Source: Pseudomonas putida NBRC 14164 (GTDB lineage Bacteria; Pseudomonadota; Gammaproteobacteria; Pseudomonadales; Pseudomonadaceae). From it: a DNA stretch of 64,000 bases. The stretch is taken from positions 3,714,501-3,778,500 of the forward strand of contig NC_021505.1 of NCBI RefSeq assembly GCF_000412675.1, read 5' to 3'. The translations under genes were made by a program, and so were the position numbers. Shown piece after piece: positions 1 to 9,021 of the stretch. The first letter of the stretch is position 1. Each line of letters starts with the position of its first letter. The notes under the pieces were generated by a model that saw only the letters and a list, made by a program, of their open reading frames with translations, was not told the DNA's origin and ran no database searches.

Positions 1-1179
1 CCCAAGGCCGCCGACCAGCGGCACAAGCCCCAGCGCCACCACGGCCACGCCTGCGGCTACGTAGCCCAGGTATTCGATACCCAGGCCAGGGATGGTCAAG
101 CCACCGAGGACGGCGCCCAGGCCAATGCCCGCATTGGCCGCCGACACATTGGTGCTACCGGCCAAAGCCTGGGCATGTGTCACAGACCCCATCACCCGTA
201 CCTGGCTGATGGGGTATAGCGCGGTGTTGGCCACACCCCACACCCCCAGTGCTAGGCAGAACACCAGGCCTGCATGGGCCAGCGGCACGATCGCCGCCAT
301 GCCGATGGCCAGCAACATCAGAAACAGCGCCGTCGCCCTGAGCGGTGAACGGTCCACGACCCGTCCACCGATCCAGTTGCCGAGCAAGCCCACTGCGCCA
401 AAGCCCATCAGCCACCAACCGGTATGTGCGGGTGGTACATCCGCGACCCGCTGCAGCAGCTCGGCCAGGTAGCTGTAGCCTGTGAACATCGCGGTGAACA
501 CCACCACCGAAAGCAGGACATTGGCGAGGAAATAGCGCTCCTTGAAAATGCGTGCCTGTTGCATGAAGTCGACTTTTGCCGCGCGGGGTACGTGCGGCAT
601 CCACACCCACATGGCCAGCGCCATCAGCAATGACAGCGCGGCCAGTATCCAGAATGCGCCACGCCAACCCACGGCATTGGACGCCACGGTGCCCAACGGA
701 ATACCCAGCAACATCGCCGCCGAGATGCCCAGGTACACCTTGGAAATGGCTTGCCCTGCTTTATCGGGCCCGGCCAACTGGCCAGCCGTTTCACTGGCCG
801 TGCCCCAGAACACCGGCAACGCCAGTGCCGGGACGACCCGCGCAATGGCCAGCACCCAGAAACTGGTCGAGGCCGCAGCCAATGCATTGGCTGCGGCAAA
901 TACCAGCAGAATGGTGATGAATAAACGCTTGCGGTCCAGGTGCGCCAATGCCGCCGTCAAGAACGGGCCGGCAAGCATCACAGTAAAGGCAAACAGCGTG
1001 ACCAACTGGCCCGCCATCGAAATGGATACCCCAAGGTCCTGGCTGAGCGCGGGCAACAAGCCGACAATCAGGAATTCAGTGGTCACGATCAAAAAGGCCG
1101 AAAAGGCAAGCACCGCGACGCTGATTTCAGCAGTACGGCCAGTGGCAGTAGCCCCAAGGCGGGGTTCAAAAGCAGACAT
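1..1179 (-). CDS. MFS transporter, DHA1 family (partial, runs off left edge)
   Basis: The frame is open from an ATG at 1179 to base 1 (393 codons), so only the last few residues can be missing; DHA1 exporters are usually 390-400 residues. The start follows a GGAG-like site and gives MSAFEPRLGATATGR. The motif TTEFLIVGLLPALSQDLGVS in the first membrane segment and about 12 hydrophobic segments are typical of the AraJ/YdhP/NepI drug, sugar or nucleoside efflux group. It should export a small molecule across the inner membrane by proton antiport. The neighbouring divergent genes handle purines, so a purine-related substrate such as NepI uses is possible but only inferred. Confidence 0.85.
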   Translation of the reverse strand, partial: MSAFEPRLGATATGRTAEISVAVLAFSAFLIVTTEFLIVGLLPALSQDLGVSISMAGQLVTLFAFTVMLAGPFLTAALAHLDRKRLFITILLVFAAANALAAASTSFWVLAIARVVPALALPVFWGTASETAGQLAGPDKAGQAISKVYLGISAAMLLGIPLGTVASNAVGWRGAFWILAALSLLMALAMWVWMPHVPRAAKVDFMQQARIFKERYFLANVLLSVVVFTAMFTGYSYLAELLQRVADVPPAHTGWWLMGFGAVGLLGNWIGGRVVDRSPLRATALFLMLLAIGMAAIVPLAHAGLVFCLALGVWGVANTALYPISQVRVMGSVTHAQALAGSTNVSAANAGIGLGAVLGGLTIPGLGIEYLGYVAAGVAVVALGLVPLVGGLG

Positions 1180-1373
1180 CGAAACAGGCTCCAGAAAAGA
1201 TCCTGCCAGTCTATTGATAAATAAAATTCCTATTTCTGGTTATTTTTCACGAATTAAATGAAGCAAAATCATCAATAGCACTTGAGTGTATACAACTTAC
1301 AGGGTTCCTGATTACATTATCCCTCGCCTACGACCTCGGTAATCGCCAAGGCGTATTGCAACGGGCTTAAGCC
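1180..1373. promoter_or_regulatory. Divergent intergenic region
   Basis: The 194 bases between the MFS gene and the 8-oxoguanine deaminase gene must carry both promoters. The half next to the MFS gene is AT-rich (around 1200-1320), against the GC-rich surroundings. I could not pick out a clear operator. Confidence 0.4.
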
Positions 1374-2747
1374 ATGTTATCTGCAACCGGTAAGAAAACC
1401 CTCCTCGTCAAAAACGCTGCACTTCTGGTCACCATGGACGGCCAACGCCGCGAGATCAAGAACGGCGGGCTGTACATCGAAGACAACCTGATCAAACAAG
1501 TCGGCCCCACCGATACCCTGCCACAACAGGCCGACGTCATCCTCGACATGGCCGGCAAAGTGGTCATCCCAGGCCTGGTCAACACCCACCACCACATGTA
1601 CCAGAGCCTCACCCGCGTGGTGCCGGCAGCCCAGGACGGCGAGCTGTTCAACTGGCTGACCAACCTGTACCCGATCTGGGCACGCCTCACCCCCGAAATG
1701 ATCGCGGTGTCGACCCAGACCGCCATGGCCGAACTGATCCTGTCGGGCTGCACCACCTCCAGCGACCACCTGTACATCTACCCCAACGGCTGCAAGCTCG
1801 ACGACAGCATCCACGCCGCCGCCGAGATCGGCATGCGCTTCCACGCCGCGCGCGGCAGCATGAGCGTCGGCCAGAGCCAGGGCGGCCTGCCGCCTGATTC
1901 GGTGGTGGAAAAGGAAGCTGACATCCTCAAGGAGTCCCAGCGCCTGATCGAGGATTACCACGATGCCAGCCACGGCTCGATGCGCCGCATCGTGGTAGCG
2001 CCGTGCTCGCCCTTCTCGGTCAGCCGCGACCTGATGCGTGAAGCCGCCGTGCTGGCGCGCCAGTACGGGGTGTCGCTGCACACCCACCTGGCCGAGAACG
2101 TCAACGACATCGCCTACAGCCGCGAGAAGTTTGGCATGACCCCTGCCGAGTACGCCGAGGACCTCGGCTGGGTCGGCCACGACGTATGGCATGCCCACTG
2201 CGTGCAGCTCGACCAGCACGGCATCGAGCTGTTCGCCCGCACCGGCACCGGCGTCGCCCACTGCCCATGCTCGAACATGCGCCTGGCCTCGGGCATTGCC
2301 CCGATACGCAAGATGCGCGACCACGGCGTACCGGTCGGCCTTGGGGTCGACGGCTCTGCCTCCAACGACGGCGCCAGCATGATCGGTGAAGTGCGCCAGG
2401 CCCTGCTGCTGCAGCGGGTAGGCTTCGGCCCCGACGCCATGACCGCCCGCGAAGCACTGGAAATCGCCACCCTCGGCGGCGCCAAGGTGCTCAACCGCAA
2501 TGACATCGGCGCCCTTGCCCCGGGCATGGTCGCCGACTTCGTCGCCTTCGACCTCGGCCACGTCGCCTATGCCGGTGGCCACCACGACCCGCTGGCGGCA
2601 CTGGTGTTCTGCACCCCGACCCAGGTGCACACCAGCGTGATCAACGGCCGCGTCGTGGTGAAGGACGGCCAGCTGGCCACCGTCGACCTGCCACGCGTGC
2701 TGGAGCGCCACAACCAGTTGGCACACCAGCTGGTCAGCGGCAACTGA
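1374..2747 (+). CDS. 8-oxoguanine deaminase (amidohydrolase family)
   Basis: A 457-residue amidohydrolase. The metal-binding NTHHHMYQSL segment is at about residues 70-79, LHTHLAEN at about 237, HAHC at about 270 and the catalytic GLGVDGSASND at about 322. The SSDHLYIYPNG stretch and overall length fit the Pseudomonas 8-oxoguanine deaminase group (formerly annotated as hydroxydechloroatrazine or chlorohydrolase-like), which converts 8-oxoguanine to urate plus ammonia in the cytosol. The next gene is an NCS2 purine permease, which agrees with a purine salvage or catabolic role. The Shine-Dalgarno site before ATG 1374 is weak, but the N-terminal beta-sandwich (KTLLVKNAALLVTMDG) begins directly after it. 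An s-triazine hydrolase activity is a less likely alternative. Confidence 0.88.
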   Translation: MLSATGKKTLLVKNAALLVTMDGQRREIKNGGLYIEDNLIKQVGPTDTLPQQADVILDMAGKVVIPGLVNTHHHMYQSLTRVVPAAQDGELFNWLTNLYPIWARLTPEMIAVSTQTAMAELILSGCTTSSDHLYIYPNGCKLDDSIHAAAEIGMRFHAARGSMSVGQSQGGLPPDSVVEKEADILKESQRLIEDYHDASHGSMRRIVVAPCSPFSVSRDLMREAAVLARQYGVSLHTHLAENVNDIAYSREKFGMTPAEYAEDLGWVGHDVWHAHCVQLDQHGIELFARTGTGVAHCPCSNMRLASGIAPIRKMRDHGVPVGLGVDGSASNDGASMIGEVRQALLLQRVGFGPDAMTAREALEIATLGGAKVLNRNDIGALAPGMVADFVAFDLGHVAYAGGHHDPLAALVFCTPTQVHTSVINGRVVVKDGQLATVDLPRVLERHNQLAHQLVSGN

Positions 2748-2868
2748 TAGACCCGGGCTGCTGCGGCCAAGGCCGGTTGCAGTAGCCCACACCTCCCATT
2801 CAAAACTCAACGAATGCGACTGAGACCGTGCTGTTAGACGCATAAAATAACAAAGCGAGCTACTCACC

Positions 2869-4368
2869 ATGACTTCTCCCGCTTCACCTCGTCCGGAAGA
2901 CGAGAACCTCGGCGTGGGCGCCAACCTGGCCTATGGCCTGCAACATGTACTGACCATGTACGGCGGCATGATCGCCGTACCGCTGATCATCGGCCAGGCC
3001 GCAGGCCTCAGCGCTGGCGATGTCGGCCTGCTGATTGCCGCCTCGCTGTTCGCAGGGGGCCTGGCAACATTGCTGCAGACCTTGGGCATTCCCTTCTTCG
3101 GTTGCCGCTTGCCGCTGGTGCAGGGGGTTTCCTTTGCCAGCGTCGCCACCATGGTTGCGATCATCGGCAATGACGGCACCGGCGGCATGCAGGTGGTGTT
3201 CGGCGCAGTGATCGTGTCGTCACTGGTCGGCCTGCTGATCACCCCGCTGTTCTCACGCATCATCAAGTACTTCCCGCCCTTGGTGACAGGCATCGTCATC
3301 ACCACCATCGGCCTGACCCTGATGCCGGTTACCGCGCGCTGGGCCATGGGCGGGAACAGCCAGGCCACTGATTTTGGCAGCCCGGCGAACATTGGCCTGG
3401 CGGCGTTCACCCTGGCCTCGGTACTGCTGCTGAGCAAGCTGGGCAGTGCCAGCCTGTCGCGCCTGTCGATCCTGCTGGCTATCGTGATCGGCACGCTGGC
3501 AGCGATGGCCACCGGCATGGCCGATTTCTCCCAGGCGCTGCAGGGGCCGTGGGTGGCCATGCCCGAGGTTCTGCACTTCGGCGCACCGCAGTTCCAGGTG
3601 GCGGCGATCCTGTCGATGCTTATCGTCATCGTGGTGACCATGGTCGAGACTTCGGCAGACATCCTGGCCGTGGGTGAAATCATCGGCACACCGGTCGACT
3701 CCAAGCGCCTGGGCAATGGCCTGCGTGCCGACATGATCTCCAGCGCCCTGGCGCCGTTGTTCGGCTCGTTCACGCAAAGTGCCTTTGCGCAGAACGTCGG
3801 CCTGGTCGCCGTGACCGGGGTGAAGAGCCGCTACGTGGTGGCCAGCGCCGGCCTGATACTGGTCACGCTGGGGCTGCTGCCGGTGATGGGCAGGCTGGTC
3901 GCCGCGGTGCCTACTGCCGTGCTTGGCGGTGCCGGGCTGGTGCTGTTCGGCACGGTCGCGGCCAGCGGCATCCGCACCCTGGCCCAGGTGGACTACCGCA
4001 ACAACATGAACCTGATCATTGTCGCCACCTCGATCGGCTTTGGCATGATCCCGATTGCGGCGCCGGGCTTCTACCACCACTTCCCGACCTGGTTCGAGAC
4101 CATTTTCCACTCCGGCATCAGCTCGGCGGCGATCATGGCGATTCTGCTCAACCTGCTGTTCAACCACCTGCGCGCCGGCAACTCCGACCAGCAGTCGGTG
4201 TTCGTTGCCGCCAGCGAACGCACCCTGCGCTACCGGGATATCGCCGGGCTGAATGAAGGTGATGTGTTCCGTGATGGCAAGCTGTATGACCGCGATGGCA
4301 ACGAGGTTCCGATCATGGAGCCTGATGAGGGCCATTTGAAACCGGCCAAGGTGCCTGCTATGCACTGA
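2869..4368 (+). CDS. NCS2 family purine permease (xanthine/urate:cation symporter)
   Basis: A 499-residue inner-membrane protein with 12-14 hydrophobic segments. The N-terminus GANLAYGLQHVLTMYGGMIAVP is typical of the nucleobase:cation symporter-2 family, and the family signature QNVGLVAVTGVKSRYV is present at about residues 309-324. It should bring xanthine, urate or a related oxidised purine into the cell. It lies 121 bases downstream of the 8-oxoguanine deaminase gene on the same strand, so import followed by deamination is a sensible unit. A charged tail of about 60 residues after the last membrane segment is longer than in short family members. Whether the substrate is xanthine or urate cannot be read from the sequence. 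Confidence 0.9.
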   Translation: MTSPASPRPEDENLGVGANLAYGLQHVLTMYGGMIAVPLIIGQAAGLSAGDVGLLIAASLFAGGLATLLQTLGIPFFGCRLPLVQGVSFASVATMVAIIGNDGTGGMQVVFGAVIVSSLVGLLITPLFSRIIKYFPPLVTGIVITTIGLTLMPVTARWAMGGNSQATDFGSPANIGLAAFTLASVLLLSKLGSASLSRLSILLAIVIGTLAAMATGMADFSQALQGPWVAMPEVLHFGAPQFQVAAILSMLIVIVVTMVETSADILAVGEIIGTPVDSKRLGNGLRADMISSALAPLFGSFTQSAFAQNVGLVAVTGVKSRYVVASAGLILVTLGLLPVMGRLVAAVPTAVLGGAGLVLFGTVAASGIRTLAQVDYRNNMNLIIVATSIGFGMIPIAAPGFYHHFPTWFETIFHSGISSAAIMAILLNLLFNHLRAGNSDQQSVFVAASERTLRYRDIAGLNEGDVFRDGKLYDRDGNEVPIMEPDEGHLKPAKVPAMH

Positions 4369-4398
4369 CACCTACTCACCAAGGCTGACGTGCACCCT

Positions 4399-4514
4399 GT
4401 GGGAGCGGCCTTGTGTCGCGATAGGGCCGCAAAGCGGCCCCGGCAATCTATGCCGCGTCGCTGAACTTGTGGGGCTGCTGCGCAGCCCTATCGCGACACA
4501 AGGCCGCTCCCACA
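4399..4514. repeat. Paired REP palindrome (BIME-like)
   Basis: Two inverted copies of a TGTGGGAGCGGCCTTGTGTC-type element, with arms matching over about 30 bases, sit between the converging NCS2 and SDR genes. Strong hairpin potential; it probably serves as a bidirectional transcription end or mRNA stabiliser. Confidence 0.8.
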
Positions 4515-4542
4515 ACAACGGCGACAGACCGCGGGCCCTGGC

Positions 4543-5283
4543 TTACTGCTGCTGGCGAGTAGCGCACACCACGATTTCGCGGATGCACACGGACTGCGGC
4601 TGGCCATAGGCAAAGCCGATGGTCTCGGCAATGGTCTCGGCCGTGAGCACCCCACCCATCTCCTGCTTCCAGTCGTTGTAGCCCGCCTTGATGGCGGCAT
4701 CGGTCGTGTGGCTGAGCAATTCGGTATCGACTGCACCCGGCTCGATGGTGATCACCCGCACATTGCTCGGTGCCAGCTCTTCTCGCAGGTTTTCCGACAG
4801 GCCGGTAACAGCAAACTTGGTGCCGACGTAGGCGACATGGTTGGGGAAGGCCTTGCGCCCGGCCACGGAACTGACGTTGATGATGGTGCCCTGCCTGCGC
4901 TCGACCATACCGCTGGCGACCGCATGAATGCCGTTGAGCAGGCCGCGCACGTTCACGTCGAGCATGCGGTCCCACTGCTCCGGGTCCTGGGTGGCGATAC
5001 TGCCCAGCAGCATCACCCCAGCATTGTTGATGATCGCGTCCACCGGGCCAAACCGTGCTTCGCCCTCGGCGACGGCTGCCAGCACGGCAGCGCGGTCGGT
5101 GATATCGACCGCCAGTGCCAGGGTATTGGGCAGCTGCAGTTGCTCCATCGGCGCCAGGCGCCGGGACAGCAGCAACAGGGCGTGGCCACGGCTGGATAGC
5201 AGCTTGGCGGTGGCCAGGCCGATACCGGAGCTGGCACCGGTAATGACTACCAAAGGTTTAAGGGTGTTGGTCATGGTCACCAT
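4543..5283 (-). CDS. SDR family NAD(P)-dependent oxidoreductase
   Basis: A classical short-chain dehydrogenase of 246 residues (243 if the second ATG at 5274 is used). Visible motifs: ITGASSGIG (cofactor loop, about 14-22), INNAGVM (about 86-92), the catalytic Ser in INVSSVAG (about 139) and the catalytic YVGTKFA (Tyr and Lys, about 153-157). It should reduce or oxidise a small carbonyl or alcohol in the cytosol; the substrate is unknown. It is divergent from the LysR gene starting at 5397, which is the likely regulator. This is the YdfG/serine-dehydrogenase-like type by general appearance. Confidence 0.88.
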   Translation of the reverse strand: MVTMTNTLKPLVVITGASSGIGLATAKLLSSRGHALLLLSRRLAPMEQLQLPNTLALAVDITDRAAVLAAVAEGEARFGPVDAIINNAGVMLLGSIATQDPEQWDRMLDVNVRGLLNGIHAVASGMVERRQGTIINVSSVAGRKAFPNHVAYVGTKFAVTGLSENLREELAPSNVRVITIEPGAVDTELLSHTTDAAIKAGYNDWKQEMGGVLTAETIAETIGFAYGQPQSVCIREIVVCATRQQQ

Positions 5284-5396
5284 ACTGTTATCCGATTTGC
5301 CTAGGGGTAAGAAGTAGAGCGAGTATAGAAGCTGGTTTTTCTTGCGAAAAATGGGAAATTCTTTTCGCAGCCATCGGCATCACTTATGGGTAACCC

Positions 5397-6170
5397 ATGG
5401 ATTATCGTCAGCTTCGCGCCTTCATCGCCGTGTTCGAAGAGCGCAACATTACTGCCGCCGCGCGTTCGATACACCTTAGCCAACCGGCGCTTTCCGGCAG
5501 CATCCGGGCACTGGAGCAGGCCTTGGGCACCACGCTGTTCGTGCGCCAGGCCCGCGGCGTCGAGGTGACCGAGGATGCCCGCGCGCTCTACCCCGAAGCG
5601 CAGCGCATGGTCGCCGACGCCAATCGCCTGCTCGGCCGCTTCAAGGGTGATCGTGAGCGTGCGCCGTTGCAGATCGGCGTGGAGCAGGATGTGAGTGCGG
5701 CGGTACTGGGCAAGGTTGTACTGGCAGCCGCTGCCATGCAGCCCCCGGTGCGCTTGCAACTGGCGACCGGCTGCATGGGCGCGGTGCGCCTGGCCAGCGA
5801 AGAACTGCGCTGTGAGGATGAGTTGTTTTTGCCGCTGCACAGCGACCCGTTCGTGCTGGCGATTGCGCAGCAGGCAACCACCGAAGCGCGCTGGATCACC
5901 TGCCCGTCACAGCCCAGCCATCAGCGCCTGCAACCTTTCTACAGCGGTATTCTGGTGGCAGAGGCAGACACCTTTACCCTGGCCCTGGAGCTGGTTACGG
6001 CGGGGCTAGGTGCCGCGATCGTGCCAGAATCGCTGGCCACCGAGCACCCCGGCGTGCGCATCGAGCCCCTGCCACAGCTTGACCTTCGCCGGCGCATCGG
6101 CCTGTGCTACTCGGCCCAGGCGCTGGCGCTTGCTGGCGTTGTCAAGCTACGCGATACGTTGCAGGGTTGA
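5397..6170 (+). CDS. LysR family transcriptional regulator, short form
   Basis: The N-terminal winged helix-turn-helix is complete: MDYRQLRAFIAVFEERNITA, then SQPALSGSIRALEQALG. The protein is only 257 residues, against the usual 290-310. The effector domain appears shortened: the first strand (LQIGVEQDVSAAV) leads quickly to ELFLPLHSDPFVLAIAQQ, skipping roughly 40 residues of the first lobe. No internal stop or frameshift is visible, so this is either a natural compact form or an old in-frame deletion. It is divergent from the SDR gene at 5283, its most likely target. Confidence 0.85.
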   Translation: MDYRQLRAFIAVFEERNITAAARSIHLSQPALSGSIRALEQALGTTLFVRQARGVEVTEDARALYPEAQRMVADANRLLGRFKGDRERAPLQIGVEQDVSAAVLGKVVLAAAAMQPPVRLQLATGCMGAVRLASEELRCEDELFLPLHSDPFVLAIAQQATTEARWITCPSQPSHQRLQPFYSGILVAEADTFTLALELVTAGLGAAIVPESLATEHPGVRIEPLPQLDLRRRIGLCYSAQALALAGVVKLRDTLQG

Positions 6171-6196
6171 ATGGGGTGCGAAGCAGGCCCATGGTC

Positions 6197-7642
6197 TCAG
6201 GTACGCAGCACTTGTTCCCCGGCATTGCTCGGCAAGCGCATGGCATCTGCCAACGCCACGCAGGCAATCAACGCCACGCCAATCAACGCCCAGTGGAAGT
6301 CGCTGACTGTCATCTCGCCTTCGCCGCCCCGCACCATCATCGCCACGCGCAACAGCAGTGCCACCACCGCCACACCCAACGCCATCGCCAGCTGGAAGCA
6401 CATGCTGAACAGCGTCGAAGCCTCGCCCATCTGCTGCTTGGGCACATCGGCAAAACCGACAGCGTTGTACGTGGTGAACTGCATCGAGCGCGAAAGCCCG
6501 CCCACGAACAACACCACGGCCATCCAGTACCACGGCATGCCTTGCTGCAAGCCCAGGCAGGCCAGAATGCAACCAACCCCAATCAGCCCGTTGACCAGCA
6601 ACACGCGGCGGAAACCATAGCGGCGCAGCAACCCGGTGGTAAACGGCTTCATCGCCAGGTTGCCGGCGAAGATCGCCAGCACCAGCAGCCCGGCATCCAC
6701 TGGCGACAAGCCGAAACCAATCTGCAGCAGCAACGGGATCAGGAACGGCAAGGCGCTGATCGACAGGCGGAACAACGTCCCCCCCACGATGCTGACCCTG
6801 AACGTGGGAATAGACAGGGTATCCAGTGGCAATAGCGGCGAAGCATGACGCCGGCAATGGCGGATTGCCAACCAGGTCAGCAAGCCGCCCAGCGACACCA
6901 GTCCCAGCCCGGCGCCCAAGCTGCCACCCGCCAGCGAGCCAAGCATTTCCAGACCGACCAGCCACGCTGCACAAGACGATGCCAGGAAAACGAACCCCAG
7001 CGTGTCGAAACGGCGTTTTTCATCTGACCGCGCATTAGGAATCAGCACCCAGGCAGCCGCAATGGCCAGCAACCCGAGGGGGATGTTCAGGTAGAAGATC
7101 CAGGGCCACGACCAATGCGTGACGATCAGGCCACCGAGTGGCGGGCCCAATACTGGCGCCACCAGGCCGGGCCAGGTGATCACTGCGAGCATGTTCACCA
7201 GGTCCTTCTTCTCGGTCGTGCGCAGCACCACCAGCCGGCCCACCGGGACCATCAGGGCGCCGCCAATGCCCTGAAGCACCCGGGCAGCGACGAAGGTTTC
7301 CAGGGTCGGGGCCATGCCGCACAGCAACGACGCCACGGTGAACAGGCCGATGGCCCCGGTAAATACCTGTCGCGGTCCGAAGCGGTCGGCCACCCAGCCA
7401 CTGAGCGGAATGAACACCGCAACTGCCAGCAAGTAGGCACTGATGCCGATGTTCAGGCTGACAGCGCTTTCACCGAAGTCACTGGCCATTTGCGGCAAGG
7501 CCGTGGCAATCACGGTGGCGTCGAGGTTTTCCATGAAGAAGGTGATAGCGACCAGCAAGGCGATGCAGGTGGCTTGGCGGGGGGTGTTGGTTGCTGCCAG
7601 GCTGGCCAAGGTTACGGGTCCTTTTGGTTGGTAATCAGTCAT
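6197..7642 (-). CDS. MFS transporter, DHA2 (EmrB/QacA-type) family
   Basis: A 481-residue inner-membrane exporter with about 14 hydrophobic segments. The start MTDYQPKGPVTLASL is followed by the first segment ending in MENLDATVIATALP, the D-x-T-x-V-x-x-A-L-P signature of 14-segment drug:proton antiporters. The motif ADRFGPRQVF (about 85) and the antiporter motif C region APVLGPPLGG (about 162) are present. It lies downstream of the AroQ-like gene on the same strand, separated by 119 bases that hold a REP pair. It may therefore be the last gene of the CoA-transferase/AroE/AroQ operon (substrate or product transport) or an independent efflux gene. Confidence 0.88.
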   Translation of the reverse strand: MTDYQPKGPVTLASLAATNTPRQATCIALLVAITFFMENLDATVIATALPQMASDFGESAVSLNIGISAYLLAVAVFIPLSGWVADRFGPRQVFTGAIGLFTVASLLCGMAPTLETFVAARVLQGIGGALMVPVGRLVVLRTTEKKDLVNMLAVITWPGLVAPVLGPPLGGLIVTHWSWPWIFYLNIPLGLLAIAAAWVLIPNARSDEKRRFDTLGFVFLASSCAAWLVGLEMLGSLAGGSLGAGLGLVSLGGLLTWLAIRHCRRHASPLLPLDTLSIPTFRVSIVGGTLFRLSISALPFLIPLLLQIGFGLSPVDAGLLVLAIFAGNLAMKPFTTGLLRRYGFRRVLLVNGLIGVGCILACLGLQQGMPWYWMAVVLFVGGLSRSMQFTTYNAVGFADVPKQQMGEASTLFSMCFQLAMALGVAVVALLLRVAMMVRGGEGEMTVSDFHWALIGVALIACVALADAMRLPSNAGEQVLRT

Positions 7643-7659
7643 GGGCCTTGTGCAGCCTT

Positions 7660-7744
7660 TGTGGGAGCGGGCATGCCCGCGAAGCAGCCACCACGTTGCA
7701 TGGCACCGGCTTTGCCGGTGTTCGCGGGCTCGCCCGCTCCCACA
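7660..7744. repeat. Paired REP palindrome
   Basis: Two inverted GTGGGAGCGGGCATGCCCGC-type elements between the DHA2 exporter and the AroQ-like gene. It could attenuate read-through from the upstream operon into the exporter. Confidence 0.78.
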
Positions 7745-7761
7745 GAGGTCGGTGTCAGGGC

Positions 7762-8199
7762 TTAGAGCATGCGCATGGCCGCACGCAATGCGAGCAGGTA
7801 AGTCTCGACGCCAAACCCGCAGATCTGCCCGCGCACCACTTCGGCAAATACCGAATGATGTCGGAACGGCTCCCTAGCATGGATGTTGGACATATGTACT
7901 TCAACCACCGGCGCTTCGAGAATGGCCAATGCGTCACGAATGCCATAGCTGTAATGGGTCCACGCCCCGGCATTGATCAGCACCGCATCCACCCGGTCCT
8001 CAACGGCCTGATGGATACGTTCGCACAGGGCACCTTCGAAGTTGGTCTGGAAGCTCTCGACCATCGCCCCCAGCTCTTCTCCCAGCGCCTTCAAGGCCTG
8101 ATCAATGTCGGCCAGGGTCGCGGAGCCGTATTGGCGCGGGTCGCGCTTGCCGAACATGTTGTGGTTGATGCCGTGCAGCATCAGGACATTGGCGGCCAT
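7762..8199 (-). CDS. aroQ: Type II 3-dehydroquinate dehydratase (AroQ family, paralogue-like)
   Basis: A 145-residue protein of the type II dehydroquinase family, which interconverts 3-dehydroquinate and 3-dehydroshikimate in a dodecamer. Catalytic residues line up: Arg19 and Tyr24 (GKRDPRQYG), Asn76 (INAGAWTHYS), His102, Ser104 and Asn105 (VHMSNIH) and Arg113. The usual PNLNLLG loop has become INHNMFG, so Pro and Leu of the active-site lid are changed, which suggests a specialised paralogue, not the biosynthetic enzyme. It sits 3 bases after the AroE-like gene in an operon with CoA-transferase, MaoC and VOC genes, pointing to a catabolic role on a hydroaromatic or similar compound. Confidence 0.85.
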   Translation of the reverse strand: MAANVLMLHGINHNMFGKRDPRQYGSATLADIDQALKALGEELGAMVESFQTNFEGALCERIHQAVEDRVDAVLINAGAWTHYSYGIRDALAILEAPVVEVHMSNIHAREPFRHHSVFAEVVRGQICGFGVETYLLALRAAMRML

Positions 8200-8202
8200 G
8201 GC

Positions 8203-9021
8203 TTACTCCAGCGGGATCGTCAGGCGATCGATCACAGCACGGGTTTCGGGCCGTATCCCTCGCCACCAGGCAAACGCCTCTGCGGCCTGTTCGACCAGCA
8301 TGCCCACGCCATCAGCAACGCGTGCCACACCGGCCTCCCGCGCCAGGTGCAGGAACGGCGTGAGGCCTTTGCCATACGCCAGCTCATAGGCCAGCCGCGT
8401 CTCGCCCAGTACCGCGCCAGGTAACGGCGGCAGTTCCCCGACCAGGCTGGCGGAAGTGGCGTTGACCACAATGTCGAAGGTTTGCCCTTGCAGCGCTTCG
8501 TATCGGCTGATACGCAACCTCGGGTGATCCAGTTCGTTGCGCAACGCAAGGGCTTTGCTCATGTCGCGGTTGGCAATCACCAGCTCGCTGGGCCCCGCCT
8601 GCAGAAAGGGCAACAGTGACCCACGTACTGCACCCCCGGCACCGAGCACCAACACGCGGCGGTTGCGCAGCGGTTCACCGAGGTTGTCTTCGATGTCGCG
8701 CAGCAACCCGATACCATCGAAGTTTTCGGCCACGATGCAGCCATCTTCGAACTTGAGTGCGTTGGCAGCACGGGCCAATTGCGCACGCTCACTGCGCCGG
8801 TCAGCCAACTCGAAGGCGCGCAGCTTGAACGGCGCAGTGATGTTCATGCCCAGCCCGCCGTCACCGCGAAATTGCAGCACCTGGGCCTCGAAGCCTTCCA
8901 ACGAGCCCTCGATGGCTCCATAGTCCAGGTGCTGGCCGCTGGCCTGGGCGAACAGGCCATGAATCAGCGGTGACTTGGTATGGTTGATCGGCCGGCCGAT
9001 CACTGCGTAACGGTCGCTCAT
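8203..9021 (-). CDS. aroE: Shikimate 5-dehydrogenase-like protein (AroE family)
   Basis: A 272-residue NADP-dependent shikimate or quinate dehydrogenase homologue. Seen: substrate loop PINHTKSPLIHG (residues 11-22), catalytic Lys66 in NITAPFK, Asp102 in ENFDGIG, the nucleotide loop GAGGAVRG (about 127-134) and the NADP-type NRD turn. Two substrate-pocket changes stand out: the normal HSxSP Ser is Thr15 and the normal NTDG Thr is Phe101. The start overlaps the CoA-transferase stop by 4 bases, so the genes are translationally coupled. Together with the AroQ-like product it probably acts in the degradation of a hydroaromatic or an analogue, not in core aromatic biosynthesis. Confidence 0.85.
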   Translation of the reverse strand: MSDRYAVIGRPINHTKSPLIHGLFAQASGQHLDYGAIEGSLEGFEAQVLQFRGDGGLGMNITAPFKLRAFELADRRSERAQLARAANALKFEDGCIVAENFDGIGLLRDIEDNLGEPLRNRRVLVLGAGGAVRGSLLPFLQAGPSELVIANRDMSKALALRNELDHPRLRISRYEALQGQTFDIVVNATSASLVGELPPLPGAVLGETRLAYELAYGKGLTPFLHLAREAGVARVADGVGMLVEQAAEAFAWWRGIRPETRAVIDRLTIPLE

